Shown here: positions 23,736-35,506 of the stretch, piece by piece
Layout of the letters: every line of letters starts with the position of its first letter
Numbering within the stretch: position 1 is the first letter of the stretch
Assembly (NCBI GenBank): GCA_958450325.1
Contig: OY288241.1
Span: forward strand, 40,424,278 to 40,488,277
From: Agrostemma githago
Lineage: Eukaryota; Streptophyta; Magnoliopsida; Caryophyllales; Caryophyllaceae
DNA length: 64,000 nt
Direction: 5' to 3'
Position numbers and translations under genes: made by a program
Notes under the pieces: model-generated
The model's input: the letters and a program-made list of their open reading frames with translations, nothing else
Databases searched by the model: none
Told to the model about the DNA's origin: nothing

Positions 23736-24230
23736 TAAAAATTAATAAATAAAATAAACTTCGAAGTATTTGCTAAACTAAGAAGTAAAGGGTTAGATTT
23801 GAGCATGAATATGATGCTCTAAATGTATAATATTGTAAGATAGGTCTCCCATATTCCATAAAATAGATGAATAAAAGAATCATAAACTTTCTCGCGAAAA
23901 TAGTATTATGGATTAGAAAATTCAAATTTCATTATAATGAAATGAAAGAAAAGTAATAAACTGAAGCGAATTTGGAAAGAGAGAGAAAAGTTCAAGTAAG
24001 AAGGTGAGACTCCGAAAATACGATAACAATAAGGAGAAAATGGTATACAAATTTAAAGCGAATTAAAAGAAATGAGAAAACATACATTTTTCTGAAAATT
24101 TATTTAATACTATGTCGAATTGTAGCTAAGATGATGAGAGGATTACTAAATTGACATGATTTTGAAATGAAAGGCTGAATGTGAAGATTTTCAAATTTTG
24201 TAATTAAATAATGGTGTCTTGAATACTTAT
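23736..24230. other. AT-rich DNA, nothing recognised
   Basis: I see no coding frame, repeat end or conserved motif between the LINE remnant and the solo LTR. Confidence 0.5.
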
Positions 24231-24235
24231 CTACA

Positions 24236-25648
24236 TGTTAAGTGCTATTTTTAGAACTAATTGTGAGTGCATATCGTCATATTTTTAGTGTTTAAGAATT
24301 AATTTGGGACGATATAGTGATATTTGAAGCATTTCCGATGATCTTGCACTAATTGAGTGAATATGTGATTTTTGATGACAGTTCTACCTATTTTGAAGAG
24401 TCGAGAAATTCTTGTATTATGCCCGGATTATATTAGTGTTATATGTATCGAATGTCGGGTTAGATCGAAGATCGCATGAAGAAAAGAGAAGAAGAAAATC
24501 AAAGGAAAGCAAAGAAGAAAGAATTGGGAGTCTCTAAGTGCCGCTAGTAGCGGATGACGAAGAGCAAAACTGCCGCTAGTAGAGGCATAATCAGAATTTT
24601 TACAAATTGTGAAGCTTCCAGAGTGCCGCTAGTAGCGAAATGTGCGCTACTAGCGAACAGCTACCCATGCAATGACTCTTGATATTCCTTCTCTTCCATC
24701 CTACTTATACTTGATGCATATTATTAGAGTAGGCTTATCATTCCTAGACTAGATACATAAAAGTTATGCAATTTTATTAGATTTATGCAATTTGTGTTTT
24801 ATTATTCCAAGACTTTGAAGAAGACGTTCGTTCATCAATCAAGAATAAGTTTTTCTAATTCTCTACTTTTTATCTTATTTGTTGATGGCTAATTTGATTA
24901 TGAGTTGTGAGTAGTTCTTTTATCTAGGGCTCGGTGAGCCGATAATATGGGTTATTGATGCTTTGATTTAATCACGCTTTGTTGAATTATTGAATTAGGT
25001 TTGTTTCGGTTGTGCTTAATAATTGATTGATTAGTTTGAATTTCTAGGTTTGAGTCTAGATTATCATTACAACGAGAGTTGGATGTTCTCATATGAATCA
25101 TACCTAAAAGTTTGTATCTTTGTCGATTAATTTCCACTCAATTTTAATTAAGGCGAGAGTCGGGTTTTAATTTAGAGAACCGAAACGAGATTTAAACTTT
25201 CACATGAGAATAGTGAATTGGAATAATGGGGACATGTTAGTATCGATTCTTAATACATCTAGTTTTGTTATTCGTGTCATGAGAATAGGATTTGTAACAT
25301 GCTAGATAGGCTTTTTATTTCTCGAGAGAGAATTTAAAGTATTGATGATTAAAATTGGAATGCTAGTCTCACCCAAGACTGTAATTTGACAAAGCTGTGT
25401 CACATTTTGATTGCATCGATAATCCATGTAAATGGTGAACCAATGCTCTAGGTCTTTCTAATTATTGAATTCATCTCGATTTATTACATTTAGTTTGTTA
25501 AAATTAGTTATACAATAAACACCTTCTTTATTCGACGTAGATAACTTTTAGTCAGAAATTAGTTAGTACTTAATCATTCACCTCCCTGAGATCGACCCGT
25601 ATGCTACAATACCCGTTCGCTTGCGGTACTACAAAATAAAACGTAACA
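24236..25648 (+). repeat. Solo LTR, 1413 bp
   Basis: It begins TGTTAAGTGC and ends ACGTAACA, flanked by the perfect 5-bp duplication CTACA (24231-24235 and 25649-25653). The right part holds CTCCCTGAGATCGACCCGTA, a block common near the 3' end of plant LTRs, which suggests the plus orientation. It carries GCCGCTAGTAGCGG-like palindromes at about 24538-24655. There is no internal sequence on either side. I cannot assign the family with confidence; it could be Athila-like or Ty1/copia. Confidence 0.8.
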
Positions 25649-25653
25649 CTACA

Positions 25654-26272
25654 CCATTGATTATTTTCTATATTTAGTTAACAATTTAAACACGTTGGCT
25701 TTATACCCTGCAACCAAAGTAACCAAGTCAATATGGTAGAGAGTTAACCCACCAACACGAAGCAATAAACATTTTATTATAACCAAATTCAAGAAATTGC
25801 ATCAACATTTTTCTCCGTCTCCTAAAAGAAGTTGATGATGTAATTGACCTCCATTGATCACAGTAGCGTGATCTTCACTTGTTTATGAGGGTCCCGATAG
25901 TTGATTAACTTAGTCATATATACATGTATAAAGATAAAACTATTAAGAAATATATACTTCCTATAGCCATATAATATAACAGATAAGCCACTTTAAAATA
26001 TAAAACACATATGTCTAACCCAAGTAGGGATAAAAGGAACTACGGGGTCCTTAAAATTAGGTCGGTCCTCAGTTGTTTCTACCCTTTTACTTTATTTTTA
26101 TTTTTTTAATTTTTTTTAAGTGATCGAGTTATTTTAACCTATCACCCTAGAAAATAGGTGACTCGTTTCCACTACCGAGTGAATCGGGAGCATAAGGCTT
26201 TATTACCGACTTAGTCAGGAGCTTTACAGCTCTAGAGCAGATAAAGTCATGAGACCATGCACTGATATCAAC
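25654..26272 (-). other. Probable leader of a minus-strand chromovirus, no gene
   Basis: At 26260-26272 the minus strand reads GTTGATATCAGTG, close to the initiator-Met PBS (TTGGTATCAGAG) of chromoviruses, directly beside the LTR end GGTCGTTACA. Sequence to the left would be internal leader. It is AT-rich and I see no protein domain in it. Confidence 0.45.
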
Positions 26273-26385
26273 TGTAACGACCCAAATTTTCCAGACTTTA
26301 TAATTACGTCTATAATAGGAAACAACGGAAGATATGATACATATCCGAGTCATTACTATTCTCAAATAATTAGATTATTTTATAA

Positions 26386-26530
26386 TGTGGTGGATTTAAC
26401 TGATGTTCATAACGATAATGTGGTGGATTTAGCTAATACATCACAGGTAGGGTCTCTCTCATTCAAAGGAATACTGATTGGGGAGCATATTGGGCAAGGA
26501 GAGGGTGGACTACCTAATTTGCCTCCATGA
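26386..26530 (+). pseudogene. LINE B ORF1, C-terminal end
   Basis: A short open tail (DLANTSQVGSLSFKGILIGE and onward) ends at the TGA 26528-26530. The stop overlaps the ORF2 start as ATGA (26527-26530). The upstream part is missing by 5' truncation. Confidence 0.55.
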
Positions 26531-29500
26531 TTATTGCTTTTTGGAATGTTCAAGGCATGAATAAGGAGCATAAATAACGTACAATAAATAATTTTATGCT
26601 TCATAATAAGGTAGATTTCTTTGGTTTACTTGAGACTAAAATAAAACATAGTAATCAATCTTCAGCTTTATTGAATTTTCCTCAGTGGAGTGTATCTACC
26701 AATAATCATACTCACAAAGGAGGGCGAATCTGGGTTGGGTGGAATCACCGGAGTGTTCAGGTTGATTTCATTTAGTATAATGCTCAATTTATTCACTTGA
26801 AAGTGATGCACATTCTTACACAGCAGATTTCTCATGTGAATTTTGTGTAGCGTTTAATGGTATCCAAGAAAGAGAGGTACTATGGGAGAGAATTAATAAC
26901 ATAGCTGCTTCCATGAATGGTCCTTGGGTTGTTGGAGGTGATTTCAATTACGTGCTTACGCCTGGGGAGAGGGTTCAAACCTGAGGAAGATCTCCCTTTC
27001 CAGGATTGCTTGGCTAATTGCGAACTTCTTGACAGTCCAGCTGATGGTGCGTTTTATACCTGGAATAATAAGCAAGTGCCAGCGGATAGAGTTTGTAGCC
27101 GACTAGATCGTTTCCTTATCAATCAAGAATGGAGTACGATATATCCTGATATGAGGGCTAATTTTCTACCTGAAGGGTTGTTCGACCATTGCCCTTGTTT
27201 AGTGAGGAGATCAGGAGTGCAGGCTTCTAGTAAGAAAACGTTTAGGTTTTGCAATTTGTGGACAGAGATCATGAGTTTATGGAGATAGTTACAGATAACT
27301 GGGGATTGGATTTCTATGGCACCAAGATGTACATCTTGGTTAATAAACTGCGGGCCCTGAAATTCCATCTCAAGAAGTTACATTTCAGGAGCTTCTCGGA
27401 TGTTGAGGAGAAAGCAGATATTGCCAAAGTTAAATTGCTACAAGTTCAGAAAGTCTTGACTCTTCAGCCATTAAATGCGGATCTTATTGCTCAAGAGAGG
27501 ATTGCAACTGCTGAATATGCTAAACTGGAACAGAATCAGCTCAACTTTTTGAAGCAGAAGGCTAAAGCACATTGGATGTCTGAAGGTGATGCCAACACGG
27601 CGTATTTTCATAGTGTTTTAGAGTCAGGAGAGCGCACAATTTGGTGACTCAGGTTACTGACCAGCAGGGTAAGACACATACAGAACCAGAGACTATTCAA
27701 GAGAGCTTTCTAAGCTTTTATACTAGACTGTTGGGAACTAATGCTCAGACGGTGAAGGTATGCAGAAGTATTGTGCAGAAGGGGCGAGTCTGTAGTCCTG
27801 CTCATCATCAATTACTCATGAAGCCAGTTACTCAGGATGAGATTAAGGAAGTTTTCTTTTCTATCTCCAACGATAAAGCTCCTGGGCCAGATGGATTTTC
27901 TAGTATGTTCTTCAAAGCTAGTTGGGAGGTTATTGGTACTGAGGTGAGGGAGGCTACTCAGGAGTTCTTCAATCATGGTAAGCTTCTGAAGCAGCTTAGT
28001 AACACCACTCTGACCCTCATTCCCAAAGTTACTAGACCACAGTTAGTTCAACAATTCCGACCCATTGTCTGCTGTAACATGGTCTATAAATGCATCTCCA
28101 AACTCCTATGTAATAGATTGGCGTTTGTTCTTCCATAAATTATCTCTAAAACTCAGGGTGTTTATATTCAGGGTAGAAATATCCTGGAAAACATTTTAAT
28201 TTGCCAGGATCTCATCAAATTATAAGGGAGGAAATCTGTTTCTCCAAGGTGCTTGTTCAAAATCGATCTTCAGAAGGCCTATGATAGTGTGGAGTGGACG
28301 TTTCTTGAGCAAGTGCTACGAGCATTGGATTTCCCTCCTTAATTCAGTGCTCTTATTATGGAATGTGTTACTTCTGCTTCATATTCGCTGAATTTGAATG
28401 GTAATGCCTTTGGCTTTTTCAGAGGGAAGAGAGGACTAAGGCAAGAAGATTCACTATCTCCTCTTCTTTTCACTTTTTGTATGGAATACTTGACGAGGCT
28501 GAATGACCATACTATGAGTACTTTGGACTTCAGATATCATCCTCTTTGTAGCCCTATGAGACTGAGTAGCCTAATGTTTGTTGATGATTTGCTTTTATTC
28601 AGTAAAGGGGACACTAAATCCATTATGATTCTTCTTATGACCTATGCTACTTTTTCACAGGCGTCGTCTGGTCTTAAAATGAGCCCTGGCAAATCGAACG
28701 TATATTTTAATGGTGTTCCTCACCAGGTAAATGAGGATATTATGGCTGTCTCTAGATGTGCGGAAGGAAAACTCCCATTCAAGTATTTAGGGGTTTATAT
28801 TAAGCCCTCTAAACTGAATGCTAAGGACTGTAGGCCTCTTATTGATAACATTATAGAGAGAATAAGAATGCTAGGGGCAAGGAAATTGACTTATGCTGGC
28901 CGACTAGTTCTAGTTCAAGCTGTACTCAATACATTATATACCTATTGGGCTTCGATTTACATGATTCCCACAAGTGTCCGGAAGAACATTGAAGCTCTTT
29001 GCAGAAATTTTTTGTGGGACGGGAGTACTGAGTACAAAAGAACTCCATTAGTTTCATGGAAGAAGATTTGTAGTCCGATTAAGGAAGGGGGTCTAGGACT
29101 AAAAGACGATGCTATTTGGAACAAAGTCGCTCTTGGTAAAATGGTTTGGTGGGTGTATAGCAAGGCAGACTCATTATGGGTGATATGGGTTCATCAAGTC
29201 TACCTCAAAGGGACTGTATGGCTTGAGTATGAGCCCCCTGTTGACTCAATATGGACTTAGAAGAAGATTTTCAAAGTGAAGAACATATTGAAACCGGCAT
29301 ATGATGTTGATGAATGGCAAAATGTTGTGGGTAGAAAATACTCCATCAAGAAAGGGTACGAATGGCTAAGGGAACGAGGAGAGGAGGTAAATTGGTGGCA
29401 TCTGATCTGGAATAGATGGACCACACCTAAACATCAGCTGATTTACTAGATATATCAACATAAGGCTCTTAATATTAAGGAGAAATTGTTTAAGTTGTAG

Positions 29501-29884
29501 GTGGTAGACGACGATAAGTGTTGCGTTTGTGGAATGCATTCTGAAACTTTGGAGCATTTGTTTTGCGAATGTGAGTACAACAAACAAATTGTTTCTTTGG
29601 TTAGTGCGTGGATACAAATTAGTATTCTAGTTTCTGGATTACAAGAGTAGAGACTTAGGAGAAGAGGAACTAAGCTCAAAAGACAAGTGATTAACGGAGT
29701 CATTAACACATTAATATATGGCATATGGCAGGAAAGGAACAAAGGTCGGTTGGAGCACTATATTCACAATACTAAGATTGTGCTGCTGTGAATCAAACAA
29801 GAGATGAAGGCAAAACTTCAGAATTATACTAGTGGCAAAATAACTATTAGTGATAGAAAATGGATTGAGGAAATTGGGATGTAA
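26527..29884 (+). pseudogene. LINE B ORF2, endonuclease-reverse transcriptase (broken)
   Basis: From the ATG at 26527 the endonuclease motifs appear in order: IIAFWNVQGMN, FFGLLETKI, KGGRIWVGW, GPWVVGGDFNYVL, NFLPEGLFDHCPC. The RT follows with KAPGPDGFSSMFFKASWEVI, LTLIPKV, FKIDLQKAYDSVEW and the catalytic box FVDD (about 28577-28588). The region near 28430 reads RGLRQEDSLSPLLF where RGLRQGDPLSPLLF is usual, so two conserved positions are changed. The zf-RVT region lies at about 29420-29575 (CCVCGMHSETLEHLFCECEY). Stops (for example 28136-28138 and 29258-29260) and several frame changes break it. The final stop is at 29882-29884. Confidence 0.88.
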
Positions 29885-30212
29885 GAGAGTGACCTCTAGG
29901 TCATAAACTTTGTATATTCATTCATTTATTCAATTTTTACCATTTCCAAAAAAAAAGAAAGTACTTAAATATTACATTCATTATGATGATTTAAACTGTA
30001 ATATAAATACATCTGAATCCCATCTTGAGCCATCTCCAACCTTGTCCGTCTGAGTATTGGTCAATCTCCACTAATCTGGAGTTTATAATGTTTTTAAAAA
30101 TAATCCTAGAAAAAAAAATCTTCAGGTGGGCAAATTATCGAAACTTAAATGAATAAAATATTAAGTTAATCACATATCAAATCACAGTACACAAAAGCAC
30201 AACAATATCACA

Positions 30213-30305
30213 TGAGAAATCATAAAAATATTTTAAGTGGCGTATTAAAAAGCACAACAAATAACAAATAAGAAATCATAAAAATATTTTAAGTGTCGTA
30301 TTATT
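30213..30305. repeat. Direct duplication of a ~35-bp segment
   Basis: The segment around ATCATAAAAATATTTTAAGT is present twice, about 57 bp apart, with one or two differences. Confidence 0.7.
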
Positions 30306-31179
30306 TTTAGAAAAGTTTTATCACGGTATACCGGCCAATTATTGTACAAGTTCCGAATAAATTTCATACTAGATACTTGTACAATAATAATATACCGCAA
30401 ATCACACCGATACCAGCGGGCTTACATTATTACCTCTGTTTACTGTGGTGACATAAACACAATTAAAACAAAATTCGTCTCCCATCTCCAGGGTCGAATG
30501 CCGGATATGTGGGGTTGTTACCTGCACCATGGACTACTACTCACCACCCGACTGGTTATCCCCGCAGCCACGCTTCAATCATCCACTCACAGAAACCCGG
30601 GTGCAATCCACCTACCATGTACGGGACTGATCAGGTCCCCATCTAAAGTATGGCCACACTCCCGCCTACTCTTGAGTCAATGTCAAGTACAGCCAAAGAC
30701 CCTTCGTACGTTACGAACGGTTTTATACGGTTAAGCCAAGCACTATTCTTCCAAGTTATCTCGTACACAATAGAGACAACCTGCTTTCCCGCTCAAAAAG
30801 ACTTCGAATTAAGTCCTAAAAATGCCCAATAAAATATAAATTATTTCAAATTTATTTTAAAACGTTATGCGTTATTTAACTCGATTCTTCATAACATCTC
30901 CGTTTCTTCAAATTTGTTGTACTCAATTTATTGGTCTTCTTAAGGGATGTGTCCCTATTTGTAAGCCGGGATTTGGCTAACGAATTTGGTTAATAAGTCA
31001 AATGATTAGTATGACCATTTCACGGAGTTTAACTAAGTTTAATCAATTAAACTAAGGGCCGAGACGGTTTTCATTCCCCTGAGTAGTATAATTGATGAGA
31101 ATCGCACCTAATTCCATTTGGTAATCTACAAATTTTAATACTAAAATATTGTAACTGAAATATTAGGAGTATTGACTAC

Positions 31180-34100
31180 TATGGACATGACATAGGTCCA
31201 CCCCGACACAGCCACGTGCGGGTTTGGGTAGGCGAATAAATCTCGTGGTATGATTGTTCTCGAGTCAAAATATAAATTGAAGTTAGAGTCGCCACCGAAA
31301 TTTGTGGGAGTTCGGACCCGTTCGAACCCACTCTGTATTTAGGTGTATCGTGCACAAAGCACGACCCGCTTTAGTACTAGAGCTTGTGGGGTTAGTCCCT
31401 TTGCTTAACGATACAGATGCCGAGTTATCGGGTATCGTGTATCGAATGACTCTTGTTTGCCGACGGTTTAGGGCATTCGGAAACCAAAGGTTCTGAGTAA
31501 GGGATGAGGGTACATGTTGGCAAACCCACAAAGGACACCCAATCCCGCCCGCACTTAGCAGCCTCTACTAGGATATCGATCGATTTTCGTGTACGTGTGT
31601 TAGTAAGACGGTTAAATGATATGCAAACAACGTTTTTAGCTATGCATTCGAAATACTCACTTCATTCAAATCCAAAATACACATTTCTCTTTTGCACATT
31701 TGTCGATGCACGTTTTGCAACATCGATATCTTTCATTTTGCATTAGCAAAAAATATAAAAATTTGATATTCATAACCAACTTACAGAGATGAATCAAACA
31801 AGATCCCACATGACTATATTTTCTCTTATAGATTGTCGAGAATATCGAATATACCCTTTAGTTGTGAATAGTGTCAAAAAAAGAAATGTGCACTTTGGAT
31901 TTGAATGGAGGGAGTACGTGTTTAGCTACGTCGTTTAATGCATCTTAAATAATGTTGAATTTTAATTTAGCATGTGATGTTCATTTAGAACGCGGTAAAT
32001 GGCAAACATCGAAAATAGACAAACTCAAAAAAAAATTAAAAATTACACGGGCGAAAATACAACTCGGAATTCACAATACTCGGACAAAATTGCAGTAATA
32101 AAAAGGATTAGCAACGGTAAATGTAATCTACAAACGGACCCGTAAATAAAAAACGTAACTCAATACGTAAACCGGATAATTGAACGAACTACGATCGCTT
32201 ACAAATTGCGTTGTGTATCGATCGGAGGACAAAGGCTCTAATACATTCGCTTTTAGCGTACGGGACCAAAGCGTAGTACTAGCTTGATCCCGGACCTCGA
32301 AGTCTTGTCCCGACTTATCATTGTGAAGTGGAAATGTCTCGACTTATCAAATATCGGATACGACTAAAGAGTCCTCGATACTAGACTAGTCATATAAGAC
32401 GTAACTAAAAGTCGTGAAGATAACGAGTTAATAATGGATTAAAAGTGATGTAATTTGTATGAGTTTTTAGAAGACGAATACCTGATCGGCTTAGAACGCA
32501 TCGACTTAAAGTCGTAAATGTGACTCGACGGGACCTTAGATCTTCCTTAGGCTCTCTTTGAAGGCTCACAAGACTCACTCGACCGAGTCACTAAGGGGAC
32601 TCGATCGAGTGGTCATGACGAAAAGTTCCCTATGCGTTTTTGAGAGGGTCACTCGATCGAGTGGCCCTTAGGCACTTGATCGAGTGCCTTCTGTAACGAG
32701 TGACTGCTTGTTTTGGAACGACCCATTTCGTGAACTTATGATTCGAATCAAGACGTGGTCGATCTAAGTATAGATATCAAACAATTTATACTAGTTCGAT
32801 TCTCGATGACTCGTTATGCACGACGCTCGGTTGTGGAACCGGTATCAAGCATTTTAGAGTGATATTTGTGAAATCAAAAATAATTGAATTAGAATGAATA
32901 TCAAGTCCCTCCACGTCACAATGTCATCGTCGATCCTTACGGACCGTATGACGATCGATTAGACGTCATCGGGTTTCATGCTACTTCAATGATCGATAGC
33001 TCTTTTATGTGCGACATTCAATTATGGAATCGACATCGGGCCTTAGAGCGACACTTTTGAAATGACATCGAATACGATTGATAATAATTACCGCGATCGC
33101 GTTATAATCCGACGGTTATGTGTATGCCATAAGGCGCCCTAACCTTTAAGTGCCTAGGGCAACACGCCTCAAAGGGCGCTACCTTCAGTACAACTTGTGA
33201 GGATTTTAACGTACTTTATGCGGCATTTAACCATTAAATGTATTCGATTGAAAAATCTTATTCGTCATCATAAAACTTAAATCATTTGCATTTTGATGTC
33301 ATGATTTGGATTTTAAAGCCAATGACAATCAATTTAGCATCATTGGACGTTTGCTCGAATCGATTTGAAAATAGTTTTCGTTAAATTATAATATACGCGG
33401 TATTAATATGTAACGGAATGTAAGAAGAGCGATAAATAAAATTTAGATTGTTAGGAACAATAAAATAAAAGTTAGATGCAAAAGTGAAATGTTAATAGTT
33501 AGTAACATGAATTAAATGTTAGTAGAACAATAAGTAAAAGTTAGTAATTAGTATGCAAAATGAAAAGAGAATTATAGATTAGAGAAGACGGGATTTGGTA
33601 CACCTTCAACCTACATGCTAATAGTCTCGGAAAATGGGCTCGTCAAGTGTCGGCGTAGGCACGAGTGCGGTTCGAGAATGTAGGGTGAGTTAGGGGATGA
33701 TTAGAGAGACGGTATTCTCGATTTTTGGGAGGCTAGGTCTCGGGAATGCTTGTGTGTGTGTGTAGAGAGCTCCTTGTAATGCTAGTGATGTGAAGGAGGA
33801 TGCAAAATATGACGATTTTTCAAGCTGGGAAAAGTTGTGTAAATGATGAGCGGTGGGGGGGTATATATAGATTTTACCCCCCGCCTGGGATAACTCGATC
33901 GAGTGGGCTTGAAAAGGTGTCCTGGTCGATTTGGGGGGGGGGGGGGCACTCGATCGAGTGTCGTTAGGTAGGTGAGCCACTTTAGGAAATTTGGATTTGT
34001 TTGACTTTTGAGATTTTGTTTGTTTTTGTCTTTATTCATTTTGTGTATTTGGATGCAGCGTGAGGCTGGTTACGTTCTCGGGTTTTGACTTTGACCGGGT

Positions 34101-34364
34101 CTTGACTCGTTTGCAAAAGACAGTTTCACCCTCGGTGGCGATTTTGGCTCAAATTAGCTTTGTTTTACTGGGAACGACCCACTCAGTCTGAATTTGAGGT
34201 TGGTTTTGAAAGATTTGTACTGCGCTAAGTGCCCACATCGGATACTATTGATTCTGAGTCCCGTATTCGAGCGTATTAATGCATGTTGACGTCCGATCAT
34301 CATCGAGTGTTTTGTTGGAGACCGCTATATATAGACACAAGCTGTCAAAATGCGGGTTTCTACA
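31180..34364 (-). repeat. 3' LTR of minus-strand Tat element (3.2 kb)
   Basis: On the minus strand the LTR starts TGTAGAAACC at 34364 and ends TGTCCATA at 31180 (canonical TGTCCACA with one change). It is homologous to the LTRs at 2551-5062 and 53976-56238 but longer. There is no PBS on its left, and on its right lies the internal region of a minus-strand Tat element, so it is that element's 3' LTR. It contains palindromes CACTCGATCGAGTG and variants (32580-32690, 33893-33960) and a run of 14 G at 33933-33946. The ACTAC at 31175-31179 is the expected target duplication on this side; the partner is not in the window. Confidence 0.8.
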
Positions 34365-35506
34365 GAGCCCAAACTCCGATTGAGGCTTGGACAAGGCGAA
34401 AGTCAGAGTAGCTACTAGGCCAATCGAGGATTACGACTAGGCTGCCTTCCGGTCGAGTCGTTTATAGTCCGTTAGACTCGCGTGAAGGGTTCGCCAGCCA
34501 TAAGATAGAAATCATACCTGTCTTGATGATGATAGCTCCGTGGGGATTTGGACATGCCTTCGAAGTCTCAGGTGTAACTGTATGCAGACACATAATATTC
34601 TGAATGTAGCATTTAGGAGAGACGCCGACTCGGTTCCGCTGGGTAGTAAAAATGTGATGTTTTGAAAATTTTGAAAATTTTGAAAATTTCGTGGGGCAGG
34701 AATGCTCAGGATGACTCTATTGCTATATCACGTTTCCAAGAGCTGGAGATTAGATCGGGCTAGCGCGTGGGCTAAGGCGGCCCGACAGTGTAGAGGTTGT
34801 TAGGGTTTTGTACACGGCCTCCTGCTTCACTTTTTTGCATCTCACACCCATCTTCATATTCCTTCACTAAAATTCATCAAACTTTCGAGAAAAGATTTGA
34901 ATATCTGTCACGGGTATCGAAAATTTAACTGCGCTGCTTCAGGCATGGTCCCAATGCTTTAGGGATGAGGAGAAGGTTCAGCTGAATCAGATGATAATTT
35001 CTGCTTTATTCCCATTGCAGTGTTTCAAAGTAGATTATTCACACTTCCTGGATGCTTGCCTAGCGTTTTAGGACACTACCCTTCACGTTTTTGCGTTCGC
35101 TTGGAGGGAGGTATGTCCTCTTTCTGAGGAGATAGGTGTTGTGAGTGGTTAGTGTCTCGTTGCCCGTCCTGTTATTCCCCCGTTCTATCCTGACCCAAGG
35201 AGGTGGTTAAGGGAATTTTTGGGTCTATCTCATGCTGAAGCAGACCAGATGGTGCATGGGAATTTTGTTTCCCTGTTTGACCTGGCTGAGAAGTTCATGA
35301 ATGCAAAGGACGTGAGAATTATTGCGTCCCATAGACGCAGAGCCTTTGCTTTCTGCATGCTGCATCAGTATGCCTTTGAGGGGCGAATGGAGGCTTACTC
35401 CTGCATGCGTCAGATTCGGCTGGTCGGTGTAGTAAACCGGATGGAGACAGTTCACAGCCCGGCTTGGCTGATAATCGGGAAAATTATTATGGGCCTTGAC
35501 GCTCGG

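Larger units (their letters stand above)
26386..29957 (+). mobile_element. LINE B, plant L1-type, 5'-truncated
   Basis: It contains the end of ORF1, a degenerate ORF2 and an A-rich tail (about 29951-29959). The left border is estimated at the junction with LTR sequence near 26385; no target duplication was found. Its domain order is that of LINE A, but the sequence differs enough to be another family. Confidence 0.8.
26273..31179 (-). repeat. Chromovirus-type LTR, split by LINE B
   Basis: On the minus strand the LTR end GGGTCGTTACA lies at 26273, next to a PBS-like sequence. LTR-like sequence continues to about 26385 and resumes after the LINE at 29958. The GC-richer block 30440-30720 lacks any long domain. 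The right border is uncertain because a Tat LTR starts at 31180. No second border or TSD was found, so the extent is provisional. Confidence 0.45.

Noticed and set aside
26249..26530. 93-codon ORF as one gene
   Set aside because: Its first half is chromovirus LTR sequence and its second half the end of LINE B ORF1; the fusion is accidental.
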